NCBI GenBank assembly: GCA_026826555.1
Contig: JAKSZT010054304.1
Location: 31,923,888-31,987,887 of the forward strand
DNA length: 64,000 nt
Source of the DNA: Tolypeutes matacus
Lineage: Eukaryota > Chordata > Mammalia > Cingulata > Chlamyphoridae
Direction of reading: 5' to 3'
Positions within the stretch are counted from its first letter, which is position 1. Every line of letters begins with the position of its first letter. Position numbers and translations under genes: made by a program. Shown piece by piece: positions 48,926 to 62,265 of the stretch. The notes beneath the pieces are model-generated. The model was not told the origin of the DNA. It worked only from the letters and a program-made list of their open reading frames with translations, and did no database searches.

Positions 48926-49435
48926 TGTTTGTTTTCTAAAGCTGCCAATGCAAAAATACCAGAAATGGGTTGGCTTTTATAAAGGGGATTTTTTGGGTTA
49001 AAAGCTTATAGTTCCAAGGCAGTGAAAATGTTAAAATCAAGGCATCTCCTTATACTCAGGCATAGGTTATCAGGCTTCTTTCCCTGGGCCTTATCTCCTT
49101 GAGCCTCGTGAGCGTCTCTGTCTTTCTGCAGCTATAGGAAAACCTGGAGTCCTCTGTCACACATGGCCAGGTCAAAATGGAAGACCTCCCTTTCTCTGTG
49201 TGTTCTCAGTTTTTATAAGAACCAGCAAGAGGATGGAGATCCAACCTGGGTCACACCTCACTGACAAACAAAAATGTACAAACAAAAGCCCTAAAATGTT
49301 CTAATCAAGTGATCTAATAAAAGACTCAACTGAATTTAATCAAAAGGCCTCATCTACACTGCATTTACAGGCACAAGAAAGGATTAGCTTAAAATATAAT
49401 TTTCTGGGGATCCTCAAAAGACAAACCAGTACTAT
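48926..49435 (-). mobile_element. MaLR-type LTR (minus)
   Basis: Starts TGTTTGTTTTCTAAAGCTGCC on plus (compare TGTATTAGTTTTCTAATGCTGC at 35946), then 'gggttggcttttataaa' and 'cttatagttccaaggcag'. The order follows reversed MLT1. Confidence 0.65.
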
Positions 49436-50815
49436 ATATTATACATTTACATACACATACATATTTCCCCTAAACAATGAATATCATCCTAAATATTATA
49501 GTCTTAGATTTCATAATGACAAAGAAAAATTCTAGCTTTCCTAAAATTATATGCCTAAATGTAATCATACATTCATATTCTATAGCCTTTTAATTTCTCT
49601 CTCAATTCAAAAGTTTCTGAATTAACCTACAGACCTTTAAATCTAAAGACTGTTTATAAAACATTCAGTGATAGAACATCTAAGGAAATATTTAAACGAG
49701 TATTTTCTCAATAGAAAGCAGAATGCATGTGCATGACTATATAATAAGTGTGTGCCTTTGTATATCCAAATGAACGAATTTATAGTGGAGTAACAAACAT
49801 AGAAGAAAGCTTGAAGAAAAAGGAAAAAGGCAAATAAAATTTTAAAATATCACATTGTGCTAATACGTTCTTCATTGTCTATTTGAACAAGGATATTCTG
49901 TCATCTTTAAAGATAACATTGAGATAGAGAGAAAGATAGGGAAAGGATGGAAGGAATGAAGGAAAGAAGAAAGGAAGGGTAAAAAGAAGGAAGAAAGGAA
50001 AGGTAAAAAGAAGGAAGAAAGGAAAGAAAATTAAAGCAGGAAGGAAAGAAGAAAATTAATGAAAAGAAAAATAGTCATGGCTGTTTGTTGGCAATTGCTT
50101 AATTTGTTACAGGGGTATCAAAATACCAAAGGTTTAGATAATTTTTGAGCTGCCCAAAATTTTGTTGTTGATGTTGAAAAGACTTTTTTTTCTGAATGAT
50201 GTATTGCTTTACATAATGAAGGTAACACAATGAAATGATACATGAAATCATTTTAAATATCCCTATTAACTTCTTAAAACTGTTCTTTGAAATCTGGATT
50301 ATTTATCAGTCATTTCAGGATGGTATTACCTTGATCTTTCATAAGATTTTTCAATTTGAAAAACTGATGCTTAACTCACTTGGGAATAGGTGAGTAATTT
50401 ATTTTATTTGAAAACATTTTAAAGTAACTCATGGCAGCTCAAATTTTCCCTTCATTAGCATTATAAAATAGATATTAGTTTTATTTTTTATATTGTATAT
50501 AAATATCCCTCTAAAAAATTCCAAAGCAGCTTTATTTCTATGAAGTATCATTGTTTATTTGGGCAATCTCAGATTGTGAGACTTGAAAATGGTAATAAAC
50601 CAATACTCCTCAAATATTTCCTACACCATTCCCTGAAGGGGTATGAGGACAACACAATGCTATCAATAAATGGGCCCTCACTTCTCATCCCGGGCAGTCC
50701 TGAAAGATTTCTTAGTAAGGCTCCATGTGACCACATTCACTGAACTCGACTCATAGAATCATCAATATCAGCACAAGTTTTGTTTAGTGGTGGTGGGCTT
50801 TCCTTCACCCTGACT
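49436..50815. other. Unassigned; purine-rich (GGAA)n tract
   Basis: GGAA/GAAA-rich low-complexity DNA at 49921-50045. No gene was recognised. Confidence 0.45.
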
Positions 50816-50819
50816 CCAT

Positions 50820-51000
50820 TTGTCAGTATATGTTCAATGTAGAAAACTTGGAAAATACAAAATAAAGTACAAAGCAAAACCACTCAGAGATGGCCATTTA
50901 CAACATTTTACACCTCTCCTTTCAGTCTACCTGTGTGTGTACATACAAATTGAAATATTAAAATATATACAGTGCTCTACATTTAATTTATAAGTCATTC
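50820..51000. mobile_element. Old unclassified mammalian repeat
   Basis: 'atgtagaaaacttggaaaatacaaaataaagtacaaag' and 'gagatggccatttacaacatttta' resemble a common mammalian repeat whose family I cannot name with confidence. Confidence 0.35.
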
Positions 51001-54000
51001 CTGCATTTAATTTATATTATATAATACTCGGAGACTTTGAAGTCAATTGGGTCTTGGTATCAGTTGCTTTATTTACCTGAGATTTGCTTTTGAAAGGGTA
51101 TTGAAGAAGCTAGAAAATCATAGATGCATCTGGCGAGGAAAAGAAGCTCCACTACCTGGAGAAGAAGAGTTAAAAGAGTAGAGAAACTGCCCTATCTCAT
51201 AAACTTTTATAATATCTCACATTTGCTTATAGAAAGAAATATAGATCAATGTGTTTAGAAAACTTTTGTGCATTTGGAAAACTCAAAGACAATAAACTGC
51301 CATCTTTGCAAACACTACATAACACCTTTCATGTGTTGATGGAACTCAATATATAAACTGAACATGAAAATGAATAGGGATATTCCCTACTTGACAAAAG
51401 AGGCTAACGGAACTCATCCAGATAAAACTTTTCACATTAAATTGAAATTATACCTTTAAATCTTGGTGGTAGTGAAAGCTAAGCATACCACTTCTAAGTT
51501 AAGACACTACAAAAATACTGGCCAAAGCAAAGATTTATAATATGTCATTGAAAGCATTCACTCTAACAATAAAGAAGACAGCAGGATGGTGAAATGATGG
51601 TTGAGATTCAAAATAAATCACATGGCACCATAATAATTCCAAAACAGTTAGATCTACTTTACCACAATGCATCTGGCATCTGATCAAGTTGTATTTTAGG
51701 GGAATAATTGTTCTTATTGTTCAGTTTTAAGAGTTTGAAATTAGAAAATGTATCAAGAAAAATGTATTTCATTATAAAAAGAGGAAGGTTTTGGTGAGAT
51801 AAATATATTTGTAAGTTTTTAAAAAGATTTCTATTTTGTCACTACAGTAAAACAGATTTTGAGGGAAATGATTTTTCCCCATGAGAAACTATGAAAATAG
51901 TACTATGCAGGGATTCTCAATTGTAAACAGTCTTCTAACTGCTGATTCTAGCCTTGTTTGGCAAAATTTATCAGGGGATTTTCTTTTAATTATTATTGTT
52001 ACTACTACTACCACTACTACTACTATTTTTCATTCTCAGAAGAGAAATCAAACCTGACCACAGGATGCCAATTTCTTTTCCTGACTATGGAAATTTCTCT
52101 ATTCATCATTTCTCCTCACTTTAGCTTGCCTATATTTATGGTCCACCAATTTCAGGTAGTTTCAAAAATTCAGGGAAAGAGATGATAATTTGGAAGAAAG
52201 GGTCAATAAATACTTCATTAGTCTTTCCTCTGTACTCAAAGTTATCCACATTTGACCTTTGATTAATTCTCACTGCATCATTAATTCTAGGAGTTGTTGG
52301 GAGGTAAACTATACCAGATACGAAATAAAAATGCAGCCATACACTATTCACTGGACCAAATGCCTGGAACTAACCCTCAAGACTTTATGGAGTAATTTAA
52401 ACCAGTAGTTATGAGAAGTAGCTGATCTGAAATATGTTGTGAAGTCACATGCATCTTAGTAAGCCACACAGTTAGGTATGTAGAAACATAACAGGACCCC
52501 AAACTTGATAAGTTGTCTGGGCTGAAATATCTGCACATGTTTAAAATTTTCTCTTTATCATACCTGTCCCAAGTGAAGAATAACTGATGAAACTAGTGTT
52601 GATTTTAAACATCAGGAGATTTCTATTTTGATATTACTATGAATTTTGAGTGTTCTTGTCAATATACTTTGCTAAGGTAAGTAAACTTGGACTTTATGAA
52701 TTACATACTTTTATTATCATATTGAATAAGTTATCTGATCTGTTCACATCATTTTTTAATATTTTGTATGCTTATTTTGGTAATTCACGTAATATGAATT
52801 GTATCATTGACATTGTATTGTATTGTATTTACTGAATGACACATTCTTGAATAATTGTGAACTTATAATTTTAATATTTAAATTACTTATTTCTAGTGGT
52901 CATCAAACTGGGTCCACATACTCCTGAAGTAAACAGAAACTCCAGATGTCTTTAGAAGAATTAATTTTCTCTGAATTGCTATATGCTTTTTTCTAAAATA
53001 TTTTGTTGCAAAACCACACAACCAATCGTGAACCATCATGAAGATGTTTTTCTACCTGCCATTTCACAGTCAGCTCTTCTGTTACTACATGCATATGCAT
53101 ACACACACATGTATCCACACATGTACACAAATACTTATCTAATTTATCACTAATCTTACCATAATACATTTTCCTGGATAAGGAAAGCTCTAGAACTGCA
53201 AACAATGAGACAAGTTGAAATATTAGTGTTGATGAGAAGAAAGTGAATAACCTTAATGAATAGAGAAAGTATTATATTTTAAATAAACCATGTGGTTGAT
53301 TATTCTAAGATTCCAGCATATCTAAGGTGAATGAAGAATTTTTAGCTAATAGCTTATTAAAATATCTTTGTTGATGGATCACTATGTGATATTAACTTAT
53401 AACTCAAAATATCTCCAAAGAATTGAGTGACAATACTAAAAGCCTAATGTTGTTCTATTATTAGAAACAAATATTCTCTATGCTTCCAGAAAAATAGAAA
53501 ATTACAAATAAAATTGACACTGCTGCTTTTACTATTCTGGAAATAATAGTAACAGACAAATAAATGACTAATAAACATATCCATTTCACTTCATTAATGA
53601 ATGGATTTTCATCATTAGTTAGCATATTGAGATAAAAATGTAATTAAAATAGTGATATATTTATTTTGACCAGTTGTACATTAATAATAATTTTAACATT
53701 AATACAATTCAGAAGAAAAAAATAAAAGAGCTTCATGGTAAAAGTATATTGAAATGATTTTTTATTTATATACAGTATTTTCTAGAGAAGTATAATTTTT
53801 TTTTTGTATCTTTAAGCCTAAATTTATTTTCAATAGAATAAAAATTCCCTAGAGGAAGTATGATTAGCAAACAAACAAAAAAATAAAGAGTAAACAATAT
53901 AAAATTTCTGACTGTTAAAATAAAACCTATTCATAAAATTTTAGATGATGATTATTGTTATCACATTTGCTTTTTTATTTAGACTCTAAGGGATATATTA

Positions 54001-56280
54001 AAAAATTAAGTGTTCTATTTTTATTTTTTAAATATTGCTGTAAAAATTAATCAATTATATTATTTGTAATTGTTTAAATTTGTGATGAAAAAATTTAATA
54101 GTTAAAACATGTAAGTTTTAAAAGCAAATTATGAAAAAACTATAACATAGAAATTTACTCATGTTTCAAAGATTTATTAAGAATCTTAATAAAAAAACAA
54201 TGCTGTGTACTGGACAAATAAAACATGGTCTCTCCCTTAAAGGACTTAGAAATTTTTTAAAGAGATACAGTCATTTAAATGACATGCAAAATAATGTCTT
54301 TCAGGTATTAGAAAAGCTCACACATTGTACAAAGTTGGTTTCCAAATCAAACCAGAAATACAGGAATTTTTTTGGCTTCTCTCCAGTACACTGAATCACC
54401 TGCAAACTGAGCAACTTGTCTATATTTAGAGTCTTGAAACACGTTACTATGTGCATATTGTTTTATTAAAATATTTGTTAAAAAGATCTTTTGTTTAATA
54501 AAAATTTTTCAGACATAGAATATACAACTTTTAGAATCATTACAGGATTCATGTCCATTTACAGAGTCACACATTTTGAGTGATTTACCATGTTTTTATC
54601 TATGATTTAATTTAAAAAATAAAGTACAATCAGATGTACAGATACAGGAGCATAATTTAGAACTGCTAATATTCAATTCATCTGAATTTACTTAAATAAC
54701 ATCTAACATTTGTATACCGTTTAGTTTTCAAATGATGTGGATTAAAATTTACTAATAATTGACAGTACTAGTATAGGCTTCATAGAAATATCTTGATAAT
54801 TGAAAAATCAGTAAAGTAAGTTACATAATACGAAGGGTAATCTGTAGTGATATAGGATTACTCTTTTTTTTTTTTTAAGTTTATGCAAGGAATGCTCTTT
54901 ATTTTTTTATTTTTTATTTTTGTGTGTGTGTGTTTTATTTTTTTTATTTTTTAGTGCATCTTCTATGATTCCCTAGTTCTACGATCATCAAAACAGAGTA
55001 AAAACACCATGGGATTTAGATAATATAATCAATGTGCATTATTATTGTTGTTGTTACAGCCTATATATTCTGGAAATTATTGTAGAAATAAAGCTAAGGT
55101 AAAGAGTATACTCAACAAAAATATTTCATGTAGGAATTATGCTCAATGAAAAATATGCACATTCCCCATCACCCCAACCAAAACTTAGATGTGCATTTTA
55201 GCTCATAAACAATTCTTAATGTATAGAACAATTAAAAAATGTTCATGGTCACACATTTGATTAGTTTTATACTGGAGGTTCTGGATAGTGCAATAAGAAA
55301 AGAAAAATAAATTTAAAAAACATAAGTATTGAAAAGAAGAACTTATTTTTACCATTATTCCAAGATGTTAGGATACCAAAATCTGTCTGTAGATAAGCTA
55401 TTAAAATAAATATGTTTTTTTAGCAAGGTCACAGTATTTGAGATAAAAAAAAAATCAACTTTATTTTTAAATGCCAGCAACACCTCTAAATCTCTTTAAT
55501 GACAATATAAGAAGATTCCTTTTTCTTTTCTAAATTTGAACTCTCTAACCTCTCCAGAACTGAGAGTGTCCTGGGGACCTGAGAAATGATTCTCCCTCAC
55601 CAGTGCCTTCCTTTTTGGAAGCATGATTTCAAGACATTTCAAAGTACTACCCAAAACAACACAATCCATGGAGATAAGAATGAGATAGTGTGATTATCTG
55701 AGGAAAATGTTATGACTGGACACCCATTTTGGTTGACCAAGATGACCTAATTTAGACAGAACTAACCACTCCTTTACTTTTTCCTGGGCTGCAGATGTGA
55801 TGTTCTCCCTCCTCTCCCATGAACACTCACTCCGCCATGCATCATCTGGTTGTAAGCTCAAGGGCCCCCCATCTGTAATTCAAAAGATTTCAAAAAACCC
55901 ACCAAGAGATGAAAAATAGTAATCCTTTGCTTATCAGTATTTATGACATTTCTGCCCCTCCAGTTTTCTAGGTTCCTCCTACATGGTGTGGTACTGTGGC
56001 TGGATAAGTGCTGTGGTCTCTAATGCTGGAATCTATCTATCTGCTATCAGAGACAATACATCAAAATATCCACCAGGACACCTTTTATTTGGGAATCTGC
56101 CTTCTCACGTACTCCTCACTTTCTTGAATGTAATCAAATTGTTGAAGATAGTCCCCCAACAATAATATAGTTTTTGCATTATGGGCATTTCATTAAATCA
56201 TTGTCTTTAATATGGCCTAACAAATTAGTGAAAATAACCAACATTTTCCCATGTTGAATCACTTATGCTCATCTCTGATT
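51001..56280. other. Long AT-rich stretch, no gene or named repeat seen
   Basis: I see no gene. Low-complexity runs: (TAC/TAT)n near 51987-52025, CA-rich near 53098-53110, T-rich near 54862-54955. The GC-richer part at 55550-55870 has no recognisable identity. Frames of 60-77 codons are scattered and lack domains. Confidence 0.4.
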
Positions 56281-56284
56281 ATCA

Positions 56285-56600
56285 TGTGCTAAATACTCTG
56301 AAATATACCTCTGGTACCTATTAACAATCTCCTGAGAAATATAGTATCTTTACCACCATTATAAATCAGGAAAATGAGGCATAGAAAAATTAAATAAATT
56401 GTCCAAGATTCATCCAGCCACTCTATGAGCACCTGTTGAAGACCTACAGGCTGCTGGGTATGGTTGTTGGTACTGGAATCACAGAGTTAAGAATTACAAG
56501 TGGCCCCTACTTTGGCATGACTTTCAAATCTAAGATGGCAATGAGAGGTTTGAATCCAGGCTGTAAACTTCCCCAATACCAGGCTTGTAGCTACTGGGTT
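56285..56600 (-). mobile_element. MIR remnant, antisense, split by an insertion
   Basis: 'aaatcaggaaaatgaggcatagaaaaattaaataaattgtccaaga' and 'gaggtttgaatccaggctgtaa' are the two halves of a reversed MIR core. About 100 bp between them (56425-56528) resembles an L2-type 3' end. Confidence 0.55.
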
Positions 56601-58990
56601 GCACTGACTACACTGTTATGTTCCTTCTCTATTACAAGAAATAATTTGAAGATAGCACAGGACTCTTATAGCCACACAATCAAATTATCAAAAAAGAAAA
56701 ATTCGTCCACAGAATGATATATAAGTAAGACAAGTTACAATTTTTTTGCTTCTATTTTTCTTTTATTGGAAAAGGGGAGTAGCAACACCAACCATACTTA
56801 GTGTTTTTTATGAGAATTTAATTAAGCTGTTTGTTTTGCCCTTTTCAGAAGTAAAATTAATACACCAAAAAAGTCAATTTTACCATATGTGAACTTAAAA
56901 TAAAAAAATAAAAATATCAACTAGAATAAATTTTTGAAGCAGAAGTAAGAACATTTCTAAAATTATTTATACAATTTACAAAAATTAATTACATAAATCT
57001 ACAATGGTTTGGAAGGCCAAAAACAGAAGAAAAATTCTTGGATTTTAAAACATGCATATTTTACAAATCAAAATAACTTTCTTGTCTTACAAAAATGGAA
57101 CAGTTTTTATGAGTTCATTTCTGGACATAAAAATTCAGTTACTGATAATTCATTAGGAACCCAGCTTTAGTTAAATGGAGCCATCAGATGTTAATAGCCT
57201 GTGGTGCAATGAGGCTCACTGTGAACAGGTGATGATTACAGTACTTAGCGCTTCTGGAGAATGAAAGTATAGTGACTGTGATCATTCTAAAAATTACTTC
57301 ATAAGTGTCACACTACTAATTACAGTTAGAGAATTAGCATCTGGTTGAAGTTATAGGTGTAGCTTTGAGGAGTTGGTAATATAGGAAATGCATTTAAAGA
57401 ACCTTTAATCACAACATAAAATACTCTCTGACTGGCTTCTAGTACTCTTATACAGTAAGGCACACCTGGTGTTTACTGAAATGTTGAAGTATAAAAAGCA
57501 ATGGATACTGTATTTTCTTGAATGGAATAAGAAAGGCGGCATCATATTACCTTTTAAACATTGTAGTTACCCCACTCCCCCCAAAGAAAAACTAAAATTA
57601 TGAGATCTTTCTTTAATTTTTAAGTTTCAGTTACATTAAAAAGACGTTACTCAATTACAATGGTTTTGTCTGATTTATAATCAATACATAAATAACATAT
57701 GACATTAGCAAGAAAAAGTAAATGCTTCTAACCTGTGTTTATAACATAGTTTGTATGAGGAAAAAGGACTTATGAAAAAGCAGTGTGAAAGCTATTCAAG
57801 TGATGCTAATCCATTGACCAGGAAGATTTTTTTTTAAGGATTATTCTGAACATACTAGAATTAACTTGATTTTTTTATTGAGAGGTTAGTGTTTGAAAAT
57901 GTAATGGAAAGAAAGTCCACAAAATGACTTATAGTTTTGTAATTTGGTATACAATAAATAAAACCTTAAAAATAAATGAGAAAGATAATCTCTCCTGAAA
58001 AAAATGTTAGGGTGATAGATTAATGCTTGGGAAAAAAATACAGATGGGCTAAAATGTAAAATTAAACATTCAGCCATAAATATAAGTAATAAAATATGGG
58101 TGGGTTTTAAAAAGCTTGTTTATATATTTAAATTTTAAATCATAGCAAATTTGGAATAAAAAATTATTGATATGTCTGACTTTATAAAACCTAACATTTC
58201 TGCAAAATAAAAATGAACTAACACAAAATGTAAACAGTATATGTAATCTTACCAAACCTAGGAACATTAAACATAAATCTAATAAAAAGTGTTAATCTGT
58301 ATGAAGAACTCTTCCAAATAATATGGAAAAGGGAAATGAGATAATAACATCAGAGAACAAATATGAACAACAAATAAAGAAATAATGGGATTTATACTCA
58401 TTAATATTATGTTATAGGCATATTAAACTAAGTCAAATATGAATTTTGATAATATTTAAATGGTAAAATGATCTAGTAAGTACTAAGTACTGGTATAATG
58501 ATGGGATTGCTAGTGGGAAAACAATTAGTAAAACGAATATAAACAGTAAAGATAGGTATTTATTTGGTATTTAGTGCCTTGAGAAATTTAACTAAAAGGG
58601 AAAAAACAATCAACTGAACAAAAATTTATACAAAATAATTTGAAATTTATTTTCCAGTAACAAACATTTTGATGAATATAATATTGCCCAGGTAGTATTT
58701 AGGTTAAACTTATAACATGACATTTATATTATATAATAATATGAAGTTATTTAAAAACCTTCTTATCTATGATCAAAATATTTGAGATATATTCATAATG
58801 AATAGTAATAAGAGAAAGCTGCTTATGCTGGAACGATGGCCAGAAGTGTTAATAAGAGTTACGTGTGGGTGATAGGACTACAGGTGATTTTTATTTCATC
58901 CTTTGCCTTTTCTTTTTTTCTTTAGGTTTATTCACACATGCATATATTATATCTAAAGTTTTTATTTACTTTTACCGGTCACAGAGAATT
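56601..58990. other. AT-rich DNA, no gene or named repeat seen
   Basis: No gene was recognised. A less AT-rich block at 57170-57360 carries E-box and TAAT motifs; see findings. Confidence 0.4.
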
Positions 58991-59004
58991 AAAATAAATA
59001 TTAT

Positions 59005-59190
59005 GGGAAGCGGCTGTGGCTCAATCAGTAGGGCTCCCGTTTACCATATGGGAGGCCCCGGGTTCAGTTCCTGGGGCCTCCTGGTGAAGGCAAGCCCGCC
59101 CGCACGGCGTGGTTAGCTGACCCAGCGAGCACAAGCAGCAAGGCGGGGATATATGAATAAATAAATAAAATCTTTAAAAAAATAAAAATA
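59005..59190 (+). mobile_element. DAS-type tRNA SINE, full length
   Basis: Head GGGAAGCGGCTGTGGCTCAA, B box GGTTCAGTTCC, body with GCCCGCCCGCACGGCGTGG, then (AAAT)n, TCTTT and an A-rich tail. AAAATAAAT lies at 58991-58999 and again at 59191-59199, a likely degraded TSD. Confidence 0.9.
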
Positions 59191-59349
59191 AAAATAAATT
59201 TATAATATTAACAGAACTTATTATATATTGCAACGCAGTTGTCTCTCTAGAGGTAACTAACGATTTGGTACTATTCTTGATATTTGTTTATTTACATACA
59301 CAAAACTCTTCACTAAAATAATTCATAGTTCATTTATGTTCCTGGCGTG

Positions 59350-60270
59350 ACATTCATGAATTCATTCAATAATTTATTCATTGAGCACTCATTATGTGTC
59401 ATAAGTTATGTTCATAAAGGGAAACTTGAAATGAAAAAAACATATATCCTACTCTTGTGTATTTTAAATTTTAGTGAACTGGAAACAAAAACTAATAATG
59501 CAAAAATTTAATATGAAGTATATCAGGTAGTAGTAAAACCTACAGAAAAAGGAATACCAAAGTAAAGAATTAATGTATGCAGATTGGGTTTTGTCTCTGT
59601 GCCTGCATATATGTGTTTGTGTATGTGCTCACTTGCATGAGTATTGTCTTGAATACAAGGGTGAGGCGAAGCTGCACTATTAATTTTTTTTTTTTTATTG
59701 TGGGTAAAAATCAAAATTCTCACAATACATACAAACATTTGCAAAATGATATATAAATATATATGCATATATGTGTATTTGCTTACAAAAATGTTATTTA
59801 TGTATATACATATACATATATTTTAAGAGGTGCTTAGATTACCCAAAATATTACACAGAACCCACTGGGATTCCCATGGTGCACTATTAATTTTTGAGCA
59901 GAGGTCTGTAGAAGAGGGAGTAAGTCATGTGGCCATATAGAAGGAGAAAGTCTCCTAAATAAAGAGTGGCACTGAAAATACCCCAAGGTTGAAGCATGCT
60001 TGACAGGTTTCAAGAGCATCATAGCATATGTGGCTTAAACGAGGGGGAAGGTAGCAAGAAACGAAGGTTTAGGAGGTGAGTAACACATTAAGTAGGCCTT
60101 TATAGGCAACTGAATGGCCTATATATTATTTAAATGTATTAAGTAAAGAATAATGTGATCAAAGATGAACTTAAAGATCTCTATGGCTCTTTCATTGGGG
60201 ATGGGATATACAGCTATAGCTATACATTTTTCCATGTGGACAATTATTGGAGGAGTAGATTGTGGGGTGC
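59350..60270 (-). mobile_element. L2 remnant, antisense, split by an L1 insertion
   Basis: 'ttcattcaataatttattcattgagcactcattatgtg' is the reversed L2 3' end. 'tttgagcagaggtctgtaga', 'cacattaagtaggccttt' and 'attaagtaaagaataatgtgatc' continue it after the insertion at 59689-59879. Confidence 0.6.
59689..59879 (-). mobile_element. Short 5'-truncated L1-type insertion with 16-bp TSD
   Basis: The T-run at left is the poly(A) tail of a minus-strand insertion (AATAAA, reversed, at 59695-59700). The body matches the 3' terminus at 47613-47710. TGCACTATTAATTTTT is exact on both sides (59673-59688, 59880-59895). Confidence 0.9.
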
Positions 60271-61440
60271 CTGGACTTAGAAAAGTTGTATATTTGGACA
60301 TCTCAATTTTAGCTACAAAATTTTAAATGTGAAAATATTCATATTCCAAATAATTTTTATCAAGTAGTAGGAGATACATATAGCTTTCCAAAATTTTAGA
60401 GACAGCAGCATTTTTGATAATGATATTGCTTTGCTTGATTATATTTATTAATTATAATTCCAATATTTATTTAATGGATTTATTAGTTATATCTAATATT
60501 CAATATTTAGTTAATTGATAATGCGTTAAATATTTTTGAGAACCCATGCATATGGTTTTGCATTTGACCACACTGAAATTTGATGTGGGATAAAATGGCC
60601 TCACATCTTTTGAAATAATGTATTGCTTAGCAGATATTAATGATATCCACATTTCAGCCAATGTAATTTTATCTAATTACATTCCTGGAAGTACTTTTAA
60701 ACAATTCATTCTGTTGAGAAAGCCAACAGCTAAGAGAAGGCACTGATCAAATTGAAGATAATGATAATAATAATGACAACTCCTACTAAAGTATTTAAGA
60801 ATTATCTTTTGCTGTTCATTCTAAAGTATTGCACATTTCACCCACACAGTCATAAATTTTTACAAATCTGTTAAGTAATAGTTTTATTTCATCTCTCTGG
60901 AGAAGTGCAGTAAGGATTGGCATATAGACATGTTTTCAAGCCAGAAATGAAACTGTTCAGTAGATAAGAAAGCACCATGTACATAATATATAAATATGGT
61001 TTCTCTGCTATATGTCAGGTGTGACTTGGTTGAGAAAGATGTATCACAAGAAAAGAGCAACTAGGGTATTAAGACATGTGCTTCTATCTAATTTAAGGTT
61101 AATATAGGATTAGTAAGAAGCAGTACACCAATTTATTTAATTAAGAGAAAGACATTTGAATAGGTTTGAATTTGGGGATAGTTTTATTTCTAAAAAGATG
61201 GAAAATATTTTGAATAAGATTTTACTGGTTATATAGTACTTGGTGTGGAGGTGGGAATAGAGGTCATAGGACTGGTAGTGTCCTGATAAATGTTTAAAAC
61301 TGGCACTCTATTAGGAAGAAATGTACTAATTTCTAGAAGTTGTCATGACCATAGTATAGATGCTGTCACTATGACAGATATCAAGCTACCAATGTGCTAT
61401 CAATGATGTCATACTTTGGAAAGAGAGGCTAATAATAGGA
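60271..61440. other. Unassigned AT-rich DNA
   Basis: No gene was recognised. Weak MIR-like debris lies near 60860-60910. Confidence 0.4.
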
Positions 61441-61441
61441 G

Positions 61442-61482
<41 letters not shown>

Positions 61483-61485
61483 TAC
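61441..61485 (+). repeat. (AT)n(AC)n compound microsatellite
   Basis: About 14 AT units run directly into about 7 CA units. Confidence 0.95.
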
Positions 61486-61719
61486 ATATATGCATATTTA
61501 GTATATACACTAAAGGACAATAGTATATCTGGGTTTCCTGAAGCATATTTTTATCTCATATCATAGTAGTAAGCAATGTCTATAAGTTTTAGCAAGTTGT
61601 CCATGTAAATAACCTACCTGTATAGAATTCGTTCATTAATATTGTCATTCAGTATCGTGTGTGTGTTGTACAGATGACACTAGGAGGAAATGATACAGAG
61701 AAAGTTCTCAATCAATAGT

Positions 61720-62260
61720 TGTGAAGTAAGTTGCTACATGGAACATTGTGGAAACACAGGCTCAGGAACAAGAGAGGCATTCATCAAACATCTGCTTTGT
61801 TACTTAACACTGCACAAAGGGCCCAAAAGAGCAGAGGAAGCAGTCCCATAGTGGCCAGACTTTTAGGGAGGCCATCTGCTCCAGTGAGTGTCCATGGATG
61901 GCAGCAACGCCAGCCCCCCTTCGTGGATGGCAGCAAAGCCAGCCTGCCTTAGTGTCAGAGAAGAGGGAGACTGTACTACCCCAGTGTGGGTATTTATACA
62001 CCCCAGGGGGTGAGGGCCCTGCCATTAAGCAAAAAAGTGTCAATCAAGCAAACTTTCTGAAGAGTTCCTACTCTGGCAAGAAGCTGGGTCTGCTTGTTTC
62101 TGCTTTTGGGTTCAAGGTATGGTCAGGTCTTTCCATTATCAAATGTCTCCCTGGGCTACAGAATGAAAATTTATTGAAATATCTACACAGAATAGGAAGG
62201 GGAGAGAGGTAGGTGAGGACTTGGAGATGGCTGCTAGGTGTGTCCCTGACTTTCCCAGCA
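61720..62260 (-). mobile_element. Solo LTR, family A copy 5 (minus), exact 5-bp TSD
   Basis: Left TGTGAAGTAAGTTGCTAC, right CTTTCCCAGCA. ATAGT lies on both sides (61715-61719, 62261-62265). Reversed TATA box at TATTTATACACC (near 61989). An imperfect 20-bp duplication with GGATGGCAGCAA lies at 61895-61937. The TSD fixes the family termini as TGCTGGG..CACA in LTR sense. Nearby frames of 73-104 codons are inside it and not genes. Confidence 0.9.
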
Positions 62261-62265
62261 ATAGT

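Noticed and set aside
10903..59190. SINE heads as functional tRNA genes
   Set aside because: A and B boxes are present, but the cloverleaf is degenerate and each head is joined to a SINE body and A-rich tail (or is an isolated fragment).
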